Source of the DNA: JAJXZP01 sp963787185
GTDB lineage: Bacteria > Spirochaetota > Spirochaetia > Treponematales > Rectinemataceae
NCBI GenBank assembly: GCA_963787185.1
Contig: CAWBCC010000014.1
Coordinates: 1,116,001 to 1,180,000, forward strand
Length of the DNA: 64,000 nt
Reading direction: 5' to 3'
Below the pieces are notes generated by a model, which was given only the letters and a program-made list of their open reading frames with translations, was not told the DNA's origin and made no database searches. Positions within the stretch are counted from its first letter, which is position 1; each line of letters begins with the position of its first letter. This document shows, piece by piece, positions 8,176 through 16,647 of this stretch. A program made the position numbers and the translations under genes.

Positions 8176-8230
8176 CCGGAAACCCACGCGGAAAGACTGT
8201 TGGCGGAATGATGCCAAGGAGGAGAGAGAT

Positions 8231-9421
8231 ATGGCGAAAGAGAAGTTTGAGCGCACCAAACCCCATATGAATGTCGGCACGATCGGTCACATCGATCATG
8301 GCAAGACGACATTGAGCGCCGCCATCACCATGTACTGTGCCAAGAAATTCGGCGATAAGGTGATGAAGTACGAAGATATCGACAACGCACCCGAGGAAAA
8401 AGCCCGCGGCATCACGATCAATACGCGTCACCTCGAGTATCAGTCCCAGAAACGGCACTATGCCCACATCGACTGCCCCGGCCACGCCGACTACATCAAG
8501 AACATGATTACCGGCGCCGCTCAAATGGACGGCGCGGTCCTCGTCGTATCCGCCCCCGACTCCGTCATGCCCCAGACCCGCGAACACGTGCTTCTCGCCC
8601 GTCAGGTCGGCGTCCCCTCCGTTCTCGTCTTTCTCAACAAGATCGATCTCGTCGACGACGCCGAGCTCATCGAGCTCGTCGAGCAGGAAGTTCGCGATCT
8701 TCTCACCTTCTATCAATTCCCCGGAGAAAAGACCCCGATCGTGAAGGGCTCCGCCTTCAAGGCCATGTCCGAGCCCGACAATCCCGAGGCCACCAAGTGC
8801 ATTCAGGAGCTCCTCGACGCCATGGACTCCTTCTTTCCCGATCCTGTGCGCGTCACCGACAAGCCTTTTCTCATGCCTATCGAGGACGTCTTCTCGATCT
8901 CCGGCCGCGGCACCGTCGTTACGGGTCGTGTCGAGCGCGGCATGATTCACGTCAACGACACCGTCGAGATCGTAGGAATAAAGCCCACGAAGTCTACCGT
9001 CGTCACCGGCGTCGAGATGTTCAACAAGCTTCTCGACGAAGGCCAGGCCGGCGACAACATCGGCACCCTGCTTCGCGGCGTCGACAAGAAAGAAGTCGAG
9101 CGCGGACAGGTTTTGGCCAAGCCCGGCACCATCACCCCCCACAATAAGTTCAAGGGACAGATCTATTGCCTCAACCAGCAGGAGGGCGGTCGCCACAGTC
9201 CCTTCTTCGGCGGGTATAGGCCCCAGTTCTTCTTCCGCACGACCGACATCACCGGCACCGTGACGCTTCCCGAGGGCAGGGAGATGGTCATGCCCGGCGA
9301 CAACACGGAGATCATCGTCGAGCTGATCTACCCGATCGCCATGGAGAAGGGCCTCAAGTTCGCCATCCGTGAGGGCGGCCGCACGGTCGCCTCCGGTCAG
9401 GTTACGGAGATCATCGCATAG
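8231..9421 (+). CDS. tuf: Elongation factor Tu
   Basis: This GTPase delivers aminoacyl-tRNA to the ribosome. The 396-residue protein has the full family length and all GTP-binding motifs (GHIDHGKTT, RGITIN, DCPGHADY, NKID), followed by the two beta-barrel domains ending in GGRTVASGQVTEIIA. It has its own strong promoter, and a long structured gap separates it from rpsJ. Confidence 0.98.
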   Translation: MAKEKFERTKPHMNVGTIGHIDHGKTTLSAAITMYCAKKFGDKVMKYEDIDNAPEEKARGITINTRHLEYQSQKRHYAHIDCPGHADYIKNMITGAAQMDGAVLVVSAPDSVMPQTREHVLLARQVGVPSVLVFLNKIDLVDDAELIELVEQEVRDLLTFYQFPGEKTPIVKGSAFKAMSEPDNPEATKCIQELLDAMDSFFPDPVRVTDKPFLMPIEDVFSISGRGTVVTGRVERGMIHVNDTVEIVGIKPTKSTVVTGVEMFNKLLDEGQAGDNIGTLLRGVDKKEVERGQVLAKPGTITPHNKFKGQIYCLNQQEGGRHSPFFGGYRPQFFFRTTDITGTVTLPEGREMVMPGDNTEIIVELIYPIAMEKGLKFAIREGGRTVASGQVTEIIA

Positions 9422-9434
9422 GAAGATTCCGGTA

Positions 9435-9480
9435 GAATTCGTCCGGATGGCCCGTTTGGGCCGTTTTCTCGGACGAATTC
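9435..9480 (+). terminator. Nested hairpin after tuf (terminator or attenuator)
   Basis: An inner stem GGCCC-GTTT-GGGCC (9449-9462) is followed by GTTTTCT, the form of a weak intrinsic terminator. It is enclosed in a perfect 11-bp outer stem, GAATTCGTCCG (9435-9445) with CGGACGAATTC (9470-9480). The two stems can form together. Confidence 0.6.
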
Positions 9481-9504
9481 GCGTCTCAAAGAGGCGTCGG
9501 CGGC

Positions 9505-9534
9505 TTAACACGACCGCCTCTCGCATGCTACAGT
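9505..9534 (+). promoter_or_regulatory. Possible promoter for the S10 cluster
   Basis: TTAACA (9505-9510) and TACAGT (9529-9534) are 18 nt apart. A start near 9541 would put the next two hairpins (9541-9568 and 9578-9597) in the 5' leader of rpsJ. The hexamers are imperfect, so this is tentative. Confidence 0.35.
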
Positions 9535-9673
9535 GAAAACGGGTGAGATGCCTGCGGGCTTTTCACCCTTGTTATTCGCGGAGTTCCCAGGCTCCGCAGC
9601 GATGTACGGCGACGGCGCGCCCTCCCGGGTACGGCCGATGTTCGGCATTCGCAAGAGATCTTTTGGAGGAATC

Positions 9674-9979
9674 ATGAAGGACAGGATTCGTGTCAGGCTT
9701 AGAGGGTTCGACGTGCGTCTTATCGACGACAGCGCTCGAGGCATCGTTCAGACCGTTCAAAAAGCCGGTGCGACGGTTTCCGGACCGATCCCCCTGCCCA
9801 CCAGGATCAGCAAGTACACGGTTCTCCGTTCTCCGCATGTTCACAAGAAGTCGCGAGAACAGTTCGAGATGAGAACCCACAAGCGCCTGATCGACATCAT
9901 TGATCCCACTCCCGACGTCATGGATGCGCTCATGAAGCTGGAGCTTCCCGCGGGCATCGACGTCGAGATCAAGCAGTAG
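9674..9979 (+). CDS. rpsJ: 30S ribosomal protein S10
   Basis: The 101-residue S10 contains LRGFDVRLIDDSA, GPIPLPTRISKYTVLRSPHVHKKSREQFEMRTHKR and the usual LPAGIDVEIKQ end. The ATG at 9674 is preceded by TTTTGGAGG and matches the family start. A longer in-frame reading from 9533 runs through the leader hairpins and is rejected. It opens the S10 cluster. Confidence 0.97.
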   Translation: MKDRIRVRLRGFDVRLIDDSARGIVQTVQKAGATVSGPIPLPTRISKYTVLRSPHVHKKSREQFEMRTHKRLIDIIDPTPDVMDALMKLELPAGIDVEIKQ

Positions 9980-10107
9980 TCGGCCGGAATACGCCGGGAC
10001 GGCGTGTCGGAGGCCTCGCCTCCGTAGCCAGCAGTTAATGCCGGATTTTCGCGGCGGCTCATGTGAAGCCGGAAGCGAAGCCGAAGCGTTCAACGCTAGG
10101 AGTCAGT

Positions 10108-10734
10108 ATGATAGGACTTATCGGCAGGAAGACCGGGATGACCCAGATCTTCGACGATATCGGGCGGCTCACCCCCGTCACCGTCATCGAATTCGAGCCC
10201 AATGTCGTGGTCGGAAAGAAGACTATGGATGCAGACGGCTACGATGCGGTCGTTCTCGGTGTCTACGACATGAAGAAAACCAGGGTGACCAAGCCCTATG
10301 CGGGACAGTTTCCGGAGGGCGTGAAAGCGACGCGGATTCTGCGCGAGTTGCGCGATTTCGAAAAAGACGTGGCCGTAGGCGACAAGCTGGATGCCGCCTT
10401 GTTCGAGGGTCTGCGCTACGTCGATGTCACGGCGATATCCAAGGGCAAGGGCTTCCAGGGCGTCATGAAAAGGTGGAACTTCGGCGGCGGTAGGAGCACT
10501 CACGGCTCCAAGTTCCATCGCGAGCCCGGATCCACCGGTCAGCGGACCTACCCCCACAAGACCTTCAAGAATGTGAAGCTCCCCGGCCGGATGGGTCGCG
10601 AGAGGGTCACGGTTCTGAACCTGAGGGTTGTCCGGGTCGATGCCGCGGCGGGCTGTATTCTGATTCGCGGCGCCGTACCCGGTCCGCGCACCTGTACCGT
10701 GGTCGTCCGCGACTCGGTCAAGAAGTCGATGTAA
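10108..10734 (+). CDS. rplC: 50S ribosomal protein L3
   Basis: This 208-residue early assembly protein of the 50S subunit starts MIGLIGRKTGMTQIF. It carries GKGFQGVMKRWNFGGG and STHGSKFHREPGSTG motifs near the conserved methylated-glutamine loop. The ATG at 10108 follows AGGAG at 10098. The 128-nt gap to rpsJ is unusually long for this cluster. Confidence 0.97.
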   Translation: MIGLIGRKTGMTQIFDDIGRLTPVTVIEFEPNVVVGKKTMDADGYDAVVLGVYDMKKTRVTKPYAGQFPEGVKATRILRELRDFEKDVAVGDKLDAALFEGLRYVDVTAISKGKGFQGVMKRWNFGGGRSTHGSKFHREPGSTGQRTYPHKTFKNVKLPGRMGRERVTVLNLRVVRVDAAAGCILIRGAVPGPRTCTVVVRDSVKKSM

Positions 10735-10747
10735 GGCGGAGGACCCA

Positions 10748-11383
10748 ATGGAAAGGAAAGTCGTTTCCTTGCAGGGAAAGGAGCTCCGAAGCATCGAGCT
10801 TTCCGACTCGGTGTTCGGTCTTCCCGTAAACGAGGATGTCATCTACTACGCCATCAACAACGAGCTGGCGAACAAGCGCATGGGCACCGCGAGCACGAAG
10901 ACTCGCGCGGAAGTTCATGGAAGCAATCGCAGGCCCTACGCGCAGAAGGGCACCGGCCGCGCGCGGCAGGGCGACTTCAAGTCGCCTCTCTACGTGGGCG
11001 GCGGTGTCGTGTTCGGACCGCGCCCCCGGGATTTTTCCTACGTTCTGCCGAAGAAAATGAAGCGTCTGGCGATGAAGACCATTCTGAGCCTGAGGGCACA
11101 GGACGGCACCATGACCGTGGTCGAGGACTTTACGGTCGAGTCGGGCAAAACCCGCGATTTCGTCAAGACGATAGAAGCCCTCGCGTCGAACAAAGAGAGT
11201 CAGCGCACGGTGGTTATTCTCAAGGACGACGACGAAGCGGTCAAACGCGCAGGTCGCAACATTCCCTGGTTGAGCTTCCTCTCGTACAACCGACTTCGTG
11301 CCCATGATCTTTTCTACGGACGCAAGGTACTCGTTCTCGAGTCGGCTGCCAAGAGTCTCAATGAGTTCTACGCGGACAAGTAA
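10748..11383 (+). CDS. rplD: 50S ribosomal protein L4
   Basis: L4 binds 23S rRNA and lines the exit tunnel. The 211-residue product includes the loop NRRPYAQKGTGRARQGDFKSPLYVGGGVVFGPRPRDFSY. In enterobacteria L4 also represses its own S10 operon through the mRNA leader; whether it does so here is unknown, but the rpsJ leader is structured. The 13-nt gap to rplC contains AAGGCGGAGGA. Confidence 0.96.
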   Translation: MERKVVSLQGKELRSIELSDSVFGLPVNEDVIYYAINNELANKRMGTASTKTRAEVHGSNRRPYAQKGTGRARQGDFKSPLYVGGGVVFGPRPRDFSYVLPKKMKRLAMKTILSLRAQDGTMTVVEDFTVESGKTRDFVKTIEALASNKESQRTVVILKDDDEAVKRAGRNIPWLSFLSYNRLRAHDLFYGRKVLVLESAAKSLNEFYADK

Positions 11384-11395
11384 GGAGCCGGAGTT

Positions 11396-11680
11396 ATGGA
11401 ATACATTTCGATCCTGATCGCGCCCGTGCTCACGGAAAAGAGCAACGTCTTGCGCGAAGACGGACACTACACTTTCCGCGTCGACGCTCGCGCCGACAAA
11501 CGACAGATCATGGAAGCTGTGCGCCGCATGTTCCAGGTCAACCCGGTATCGTGCAACATAATCAACGTTTCATCCAAGCCCAAGCGGCAGCGCAACCGCG
11601 CCGGCAACACCGCGACCTGGAAGAAGGCGATCGTCAAGCTGGCAGAAGGCGAGAAGATCGCGATCTTCGAAGGCGCCTAG
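11396..11680 (+). CDS. rplW: 50S ribosomal protein L23
   Basis: The 94-residue L23 sits by the tunnel exit, where SRP and trigger factor dock. It shows ILIAPVLTEKS at the N-terminus and a basic RRMFQVNPVSCNIINVSSKPKRQRNR loop. It begins 12 nt after rplD with GGAGCCGGAG upstream. Confidence 0.95.
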   Translation: MEYISILIAPVLTEKSNVLREDGHYTFRVDARADKRQIMEAVRRMFQVNPVSCNIINVSSKPKRQRNRAGNTATWKKAIVKLAEGEKIAIFEGA

Positions 11681-11696
11681 AGCGTAAGGGGAAAGT

Positions 11697-12527
11697 ATGG
11701 GTATCAAGACATTCAGGCCGATCACGCCGGGCCTCAGGCACCGCGTGCAGGTGGTGAACACCGAAATCACCGCCAATGAAAGCAAACCCGAGAAGTCCCT
11801 TACGCGTGGTAAGAAATCCAACGGTGGGCGGGCCTCGAACGGTCGAATATCAGTCCGGCACCAGGGCGGCGGGCACAAGCAGCGCTACCGGGTCGTCGAT
11901 TTCAAGCGCGATAAGACCGGTGTTCCAGGCACAGTCGCTTCCGTCGAATATGATCCCAATAGAAGCGCCAATATAGCTCTGGTCACGTACGCGGACGGCG
12001 AAAAGCGCTACATCCTCTCTCCCAAGGGTCTCGCGGTGGGTCAGAAGATTCTTGCCGGGCCGAACGCTCCCATAGAGCTCGGCAATTCGCTTCCATTGGA
12101 GGCGATTCCGGTGGGCATTACCGTACACAATGTCGAGTTGACCCTCGGCAAGGGTGGACAGCTGGCCCGTTCCGCCGGAGCCAGTGCGCTCATCGCCGCC
12201 AAGGAGGGCGACTATGTCGTTCTCAAGCTTCCCTCCGGCGAGCTTCGCATGGTCTTCAAGAAGTGCAGTGCCACCATCGGCGCGGTAGGCAACGAAGAGC
12301 ATATGAATGAACGCCTGGGCAAGGCAGGCAGAACCCGTTGGCTCGGGATCAGGCCCACGGTTCGCGGAACGGTCATGAATCCGGTCGATCACCCGCATGG
12401 AGGCGGCGAGGGCCGCGGCAAGGGTTATAAACAGCCCGTGTCACCGTGGGGTCAGCCGGCCAAGGGCTACAAGACGCGGGATACACACAAGCCTTCGAGC
12501 CGCTTCATCGTCAAGCGCAGGAAGTAA
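11697..12527 (+). CDS. rplB: 50S ribosomal protein L2
   Basis: L2 is a universally conserved 50S protein near the peptidyl transferase centre and the intersubunit bridge. The 276-residue product carries GRASNGRISVRHQGGGHKQRYR at the N-terminus and the C-terminal NPVDHPHGGGEGRG loop with its functional histidine. Confidence 0.97.
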   Translation: MGIKTFRPITPGLRHRVQVVNTEITANESKPEKSLTRGKKSNGGRASNGRISVRHQGGGHKQRYRVVDFKRDKTGVPGTVASVEYDPNRSANIALVTYADGEKRYILSPKGLAVGQKILAGPNAPIELGNSLPLEAIPVGITVHNVELTLGKGGQLARSAGASALIAAKEGDYVVLKLPSGELRMVFKKCSATIGAVGNEEHMNERLGKAGRTRWLGIRPTVRGTVMNPVDHPHGGGEGRGKGYKQPVSPWGQPAKGYKTRDTHKPSSRFIVKRRK

Positions 12528-12541
12528 GGGAGGAGCCCCAA

Positions 12542-12823
12542 GTGTCCAGGTCCGTAAAGAAAGGGCCCTTCATCGAGAAGAGCCTGTACAAGAAAGTCAG
12601 CGAGATGAACAAGGCGGGGGAGAAGAAAATGTTCAAGACATTCTCCCGCACCTCGACGATCATTCCCGAAATGGTCGGGATGACCATCTCGGTTTATAAC
12701 GGTAAGACATGGGTTCCGGTCTACGTGACCGAGAATCTGGTCGGCCACAAGCTCGGCAAGTTCGCTCCCACCCGCGTTTTCCGCGGACATGCGGGAAGCG
12801 ACAAGAAAGCCGAGAAGAAGTAG
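12542..12823 (+). CDS. rpsS: 30S ribosomal protein S19
   Basis: The 93-residue S19 of the 30S head starts VSRSVKKGPFIEKSL and includes SRTSTIIPEMVGMTISVYNGK and GEFAPTRxFRGH-like sequence (GKFAPTRVFRGHAG). The start is a GTG at 12542 behind GGGAGGAGCC. A longer in-frame reading overlaps rplB and is not conserved. Confidence 0.96.
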   Translation: MSRSVKKGPFIEKSLYKKVSEMNKAGEKKMFKTFSRTSTIIPEMVGMTISVYNGKTWVPVYVTENLVGHKLGKFAPTRVFRGHAGSDKKAEKK

Positions 12824-12833
12824 AGGAACGACC

Positions 12834-13199
12834 ATGGCTCAAACCAAAACCGGCTATAGCGCCACGGCCAAATGGCTCATGGCTTCGCCCACCAAGGTGC
12901 GCCCCTTGGCCGACCTAGTGAGAAAGCGGCCATATTCGGAGGCGATCGCCATTCTGGACAATATGCCGCACAAGGGTGCTCGTCTAGTCAAGAAGGTCGT
13001 CGTGTCCGCTGCCGCGAACGCACTCGACCGCAATCGCAAGCTGGACGAAGACATGCTGTACGTGAAAGAGATCCGCGTGGACGAAGGTCCGCGCATGCGG
13101 CGGGTGTGGTTCCGCGCCCGCGGCCGCGCCGACATGCTCATGAAGCGGTTGTGCCACATATCGTGTGTCATCGACGAGATCGGAAAGACGGAGGCGTAA
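12834..13199 (+). CDS. rplV: 50S ribosomal protein L22
   Basis: L22 lines the exit tunnel with L4. The 121-residue product has SPTKVRPLADLVRKRP, AxxxLxxxPHKGARLVKKVV and the tunnel hairpin DEGPRMRRVWFRARGRADML. The ATG at 12834 lies 10 nt after rpsS with AGAGGAACG upstream. Confidence 0.95.
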   Translation: MAQTKTGYSATAKWLMASPTKVRPLADLVRKRPYSEAIAILDNMPHKGARLVKKVVVSAAANALDRNRKLDEDMLYVKEIRVDEGPRMRRVWFRARGRADMLMKRLCHISCVIDEIGKTEA

Positions 13200-13201
13200 C
13201 T

Positions 13202-14092
13202 GTGGGGAATAAAGTAAGTCCCATCGGACTGCGGCTCGGCATCAATAAGGACTGGAAGTCCCGCTGGTACGTTGATCCCCGTGAGTATGCCAAGACCCTC
13301 CATGAGGACCTTGCGCTTCGCCGTAGGATCGTCGCTCTCCCCGAATGCAAGGGCGCCGACATTTCGGAAGTGGAGATCGTCAGGCATCCCCAGCGCGTAA
13401 CCGTGGTGATCCACACCGCGAGGCCCGGCGTCCTCATCGGCGTCAAGGGCGCGAACATAGAGCGAATCGGCGGCGAGCTTCAGAAGATCGCGACCAAGAA
13501 GATCCAGATAAAAATCAAGGAAGTGAAGAAGACCGATACGAACGCCCAGATAGTGGCGCAGAATATCGCGCGTCAGCTCGAGAACCGAGGTTCCTTCCGC
13601 AAGGCCATCAAGATGTCCGTGGCTAATGCCATCAAGGGTGGCGCCCAGGGCTGCAAGGTTCGCGTTTCGGGACGTCTCGGTGGAGCGGATATGTCGCGTA
13701 CGGAAGAGCACAAGGACGGGCGAGTGCCTCTTCACACGCTTCGCGCCGATATCGACTACGGTTTTGCCGAGTCGTCGACGACCTTCGGCAAGATCGGCGT
13801 CAAGGTTTGGATCTATCAGGGCATGGTCTACCGTTCGGACAAGAACGAGGATGCTGGCATGCTCGTACGCAAACAGAGGCCTCGCGACGAGCGCAGAGGC
13901 GGCCGCGACGACGAGCGGGCTCCTCGGGGAGGACGCGACGAGCGCCCCCGCGGTGAGCGCCCTGCGTCGCAGGACAGGCCGGTACGTCCCTCCGAGGGAC
14001 GAGAGGGCGAGTCGCGTCGCGAGGATCCGAGGTCGGGTGCCGCGCATCGCGAGGATCCGTTGCGGGCGGACGGCTCGCGGACGAGGAGCTAG
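13202..14092 (+). CDS. rpsC: 30S ribosomal protein S3 with long charged C-terminal tail
   Basis: S3 forms the mRNA entry site of the 30S head. The first part is typical: VGNKVSPIGLRLGI, a KH domain around PGVLIGVKGANIERIGGEL, and the C-terminal GRLGGADMSRTEE and VKVWIYQGMV blocks. After about residue 225 a tail of about 70 residues follows, rich in Arg, Asp, Glu and Gly with repeated RxDERxxG-like units; this brings the protein to 296 residues against about 215-235 usually. The GTG start at 13202 is 3 nt after the rplV stop. Confidence 0.95.
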   Translation: MGNKVSPIGLRLGINKDWKSRWYVDPREYAKTLHEDLALRRRIVALPECKGADISEVEIVRHPQRVTVVIHTARPGVLIGVKGANIERIGGELQKIATKKIQIKIKEVKKTDTNAQIVAQNIARQLENRGSFRKAIKMSVANAIKGGAQGCKVRVSGRLGGADMSRTEEHKDGRVPLHTLRADIDYGFAESSTTFGKIGVKVWIYQGMVYRSDKNEDAGMLVRKQRPRDERRGGRDDERAPRGGRDERPRGERPASQDRPVRPSEGREGESRREDPRSGAAHREDPLRADGSRTRS

Positions 14093-14095
14093 ATT

Positions 14096-14512
14096 ATGCT
14101 GAGTCCCAAGAGAGTCAAACACAGAAATGTCCAGCGGGGGCGGGTGCACGGCAACGCTACGCGCGGGAACACGATCGCCTTCGGCGAGTTCGGTCTCGTG
14201 TGCATGGAGCCGGAATGGCTCACCAACAGGCAGATCGAAGCGGCCCGTATCGCGCTCAATCGATATATCAAGCGCGGCGGGAAGCTTTGGATCAGGGTGT
14301 TCCCCGACAAGCCCTACTCCAAGAAACCGGCGGAAACTCGCATGGGCAAGGGAAAAGGCAATCTCGAGTACTGGGTGGCGGTCGTGAGGCCCGGCACGGT
14401 CCTATTCGAACTTTCCGGAGTCGACGCCGCGGTGGCTGAAGAGGCCATGAGGCTCGCCGGCTCCAAGCTGCCGGTGAAGACAAAATTCACGCTGCGCGCG
14501 GAAACGGAGTAA
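14096..14512 (+). CDS. rplP: 50S ribosomal protein L16
   Basis: L16 contacts the A-site tRNA elbow. The 138-residue product starts MLSPKRVKHRNVQRGR and includes TNRQIEAARIALNRYIKRGGKLWIRVFPDKP and the MGKGKGNLEYWVAVVRPG motif. It begins 3 nt after rpsC, suggesting coupled translation. Confidence 0.97.
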   Translation: MLSPKRVKHRNVQRGRVHGNATRGNTIAFGEFGLVCMEPEWLTNRQIEAARIALNRYIKRGGKLWIRVFPDKPYSKKPAETRMGKGKGNLEYWVAVVRPGTVLFELSGVDAAVAEEAMRLAGSKLPVKTKFTLRAETE

Positions 14513-14517
14513 AGGCC

Positions 14518-14781
14518 GTGAAGAACTCGTTCAAGGAACTTAGGCCCGAAGAGCTGCTGGCGAGGCGCGAGGAGCTCAAGAAGAAGTACTTCGACCTGCG
14601 ATTCCAGTCTGTCGTCGGCCATGTGGACAACCCCGTGGAGAAGCGGGTGCTTCGCAGGCAGATCGCGCGGCTCGAAACGCTTATTCACCGCGTCGGAGGG
14701 GCCGGCGCGACGCCAAATGGGGCGGTCGCCGCAGCTGACGCGGAAGCCCGGAGCGCGCGGCGATCGCGCGCGGCGAAGTAG
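14518..14781 (+). CDS. rpmC: 50S ribosomal protein L29
   Basis: L29 is a small helical protein at the tunnel exit. Residues 1-62 match the family (LRPEELLARREELKKKYFDLRFQ, then NPVEKRVLRRQIARLET). A 25-residue Ala/Gly/Arg tail follows, making it 87 residues against about 65 usually. The start is a GTG at 14518. Confidence 0.92.
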   Translation: MKNSFKELRPEELLARREELKKKYFDLRFQSVVGHVDNPVEKRVLRRQIARLETLIHRVGGAGATPNGAVAAADAEARSARRSRAAK

Positions 14782-14798
14782 CGACCGAGGAGTAGAAC

Positions 14799-15068
14799 GT
14801 GGATACCGCACAGAATGCCGCCAGGGGCAAGCAGAGCTTTCAGGGCATCGTGAAGAGCGACAAGATGGACAAGACCATAGTTGTCGAGATAACGATGAGG
14901 AAGCTGCATCCCCTCTACAAGAAGTATGTGACCAGGTCCAAGCGGATCAAGGCGCACGATGAGCAGAACGAGGCTCACGAGGGCGATACCGTCCGCGTGA
15001 TCGAGTGCCGGCCGCTGTCCCGCGACAAGCGGTGGCGGCTCGCCGAGATCGTCGAAAAGGCGAAATAG
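14799..15068 (+). CDS. rpsQ: 30S ribosomal protein S17
   Basis: The 89-residue OB-fold 30S protein contains FQGIVKSDKMDKTIVVEI and DTVRVIECRPLSRDKRWRLAEIVEKAK. The start is GTG at 14799, with CGAGGAGTAG just upstream. It sits in the usual rpmC-rpsQ-rplN order. Confidence 0.95.
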   Translation: MDTAQNAARGKQSFQGIVKSDKMDKTIVVEITMRKLHPLYKKYVTRSKRIKAHDEQNEAHEGDTVRVIECRPLSRDKRWRLAEIVEKAK

Positions 15069-15086
15069 GACAGCGAGGATAGCGAC

Positions 15087-15455
15087 ATGATACAGACCGA
15101 GTCCATGCTGACCGTCGCCGACAACTCCGGCGCGAAGAAAGTGCAGTGCATCAAGGTCCTGGGTGGAACGAGAAGACGCTATGCCGGCGTGGGCGACGTC
15201 ATCGTCGTCGCAGTCAAGGAAGCGCTTCCCAATTCCGCCATCAAGAAGGGGACCGTGGAAAAGGCAGTCATCGTCAGGACGCACAAGGAATACAGGCGAC
15301 CCGACGGTACCTATATTCGCTTCGACGACAACGCATGCGTCATCATCGATGCCAATAAGAATCCCAAGGGCAAGCGAATCTTCGGGCCGGTCGCCCGCGA
15401 GCTTCGCGAGCGCGACTACATGAAGATAGTCTCGCTTGCGCCCGAGGTCTTGTGA
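15087..15455 (+). CDS. rplN: 50S ribosomal protein L14
   Basis: The 122-residue L14 begins MIQTESMLTVADNSGAKKVQCIKVLGG and ends RELRERDYMKIVSLAPEVL, both diagnostic. It forms bridges to the 30S subunit. Its 3' end supplies the ribosome binding site for rplX. Confidence 0.97.
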   Translation: MIQTESMLTVADNSGAKKVQCIKVLGGTRRRYAGVGDVIVVAVKEALPNSAIKKGTVEKAVIVRTHKEYRRPDGTYIRFDDNACVIIDANKNPKGKRIFGPVARELRERDYMKIVSLAPEVL

Positions 15456-15466
15456 GGAGACCGGAA

Positions 15467-15784
15467 ATGATCGAAATGAAATTGAAGCTCCGCAAGGAGG
15501 ATCAGGTCCAGGTCATCGCCGGCAAGGACAAGGGCAAGCAGGGCAAGATCGTAAAGATCGATCGCGAAAAGGGCCGCGCCATCATTCACGGAGTGAATAT
15601 GGTCAAGAAGGCGATGAAGAAACGCAAGCAGGGCGATCGAAACGGAATCATCGAAATCGAGGCTCCGATCAATCTTTCCAATGTGATGATAGTCTGCAGA
15701 AAGTGCGGGCCCACCCGGATCGGCTACAAGATCGAAGACGACAAGAAGCGGCGCGTCTGCCGCAAGTGCGGGGAGGCGCTCTGA
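15467..15784 (+). CDS. rplX: 50S ribosomal protein L24
   Basis: The 105-residue assembly initiator has the KOW motif (VIAGKDKGKQGKIVKI) and HGVNMVKKAMK. Two CRKCG motifs near the C-terminus (IVCRKCG and RVCRKCG) look like a zinc-binding pair. The ATG at 15467 is 6 nt after GAGGAGA, which overlaps the rplN stop; an ATG at 15476 is the alternative. Confidence 0.94.
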   Translation: MIEMKLKLRKEDQVQVIAGKDKGKQGKIVKIDREKGRAIIHGVNMVKKAMKKRKQGDRNGIIEIEAPINLSNVMIVCRKCGPTRIGYKIEDDKKRRVCRKCGEAL

Positions 15785-15785
15785 G

Positions 15786-16439
15786 ATGGCTGAGATAAAC
15801 GCTAAGGCCGCGGAAGCCGCCGAAAAGAAAAAGGCCAAGGCCGCCGAAGCCGCGGCCAAAAAGTCGGCCGGCGGCTCAGCCCCGCTTCCGAAAGGGTACG
15901 TTCCGCGGCTGAAGAAAATCTATCGCGAAACGGTGACACCTCTGCTCTTCAAGGAGTTCGCTTACACCTCCACGATGCAGGTGCCTCGTTTTGTCAAGGT
16001 CATCGTTTCGATGGGTGTCGGTGAAGCCAAGGAAAACAAGAAAATCCTGGACGCGGCCGTCGAGGACATCGGGCACATCACCGGCCAGTTCGCCGTGAAG
16101 ACGAAGGCCCGCAAGTCCATCGCGACGTTCAAGATTCGGCAGGGACAGGAAATCGGCACGAGGGTGACTCTTCGCGGCGCGATGATGTGGGAGTTTTTGG
16201 ATCGGCTCATGAACGTTGCGCTGCCGCGTGTCAAAGACTTCCGGGGTGTCAATCCCAATGCCTTCGACGGTCACGGGAATTATTCGCTCGGACTGACCGA
16301 GCAGATCATTTTCCCCGAGATCGATTTCGACAAGATCGAGAAGGTTATGGGTCTAAATATCGCGATCGTTACGACCGCCCGCACCGACAAGGAGGCGAAA
16401 AGCCTTCTTGCCAAGATGGGCATGCCCTTCAGGAAATAA
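15786..16439 (+). CDS. rplE: 50S ribosomal protein L5 with Ala/Lys-rich N-terminal extension
   Basis: L5 binds 5S rRNA and contacts P-site tRNA. The core from about residue 36 is typical: VPRLKKIYRETVTPLLFKEF, PRFVKVIVSMGVGEAKENKK, VTLRGxxMWEFLDRLMNVALPRVKDFRG. Ahead of it lies an Ala/Lys/Glu-rich segment of about 35 residues resembling a charged coil; L5 is normally about 180 residues and here is 217. The ATG at 15786 is 1 nt after rplX, so the extension is probably translated. Confidence 0.95.
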   Translation: MAEINAKAAEAAEKKKAKAAEAAAKKSAGGSAPLPKGYVPRLKKIYRETVTPLLFKEFAYTSTMQVPRFVKVIVSMGVGEAKENKKILDAAVEDIGHITGQFAVKTKARKSIATFKIRQGQEIGTRVTLRGAMMWEFLDRLMNVALPRVKDFRGVNPNAFDGHGNYSLGLTEQIIFPEIDFDKIEKVMGLNIAIVTTARTDKEAKSLLAKMGMPFRK

Positions 16440-16452
16440 GGAAGGCCGAGAT

Positions 16453-16638
16453 ATGGCGCGCAAGGCGATGATTCTAAAGGCACTTAAGAAGCCGAAGTAT
16501 TCGACCCGTTTGGTTCGACGCTGCAAGGTTTGCGGCCGCTCCCGCGGGTATATGCGAAAGTTCGACATGTGCAGGATCTGCTTCCGGAAGTACGCTTCCG
16601 AGGGGCTGATACCGGGCGTGACGAAATCGAGCTGGTAG
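16453..16638 (+). CDS. rpsZ: 30S ribosomal protein S14, zinc-binding short form
   Basis: The 61-residue product has two CxxC pairs (RRCKVCGRSRGYMRKFDMCRICFRK, split here at residues 23-26 and 39-42) and ends in TKSSW. This is the zinc-containing, 61-residue type found in many Gram-positives and some spirochaetes, not the longer zinc-free form. The ATG at 16453 matches the conserved MARKA start. Confidence 0.95.
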   Translation: MARKAMILKALKKPKYSTRLVRRCKVCGRSRGYMRKFDMCRICFRKYASEGLIPGVTKSSW

Positions 16639-16647
16639 GAGGTAGCG

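Noticed and set aside
12854..14149. Long minus-strand frame across rplV-rpsC.
   Set aside because: It is a shadow of highly conserved ribosomal genes on the plus strand, with Arg/Leu-rich meaningless sequence.
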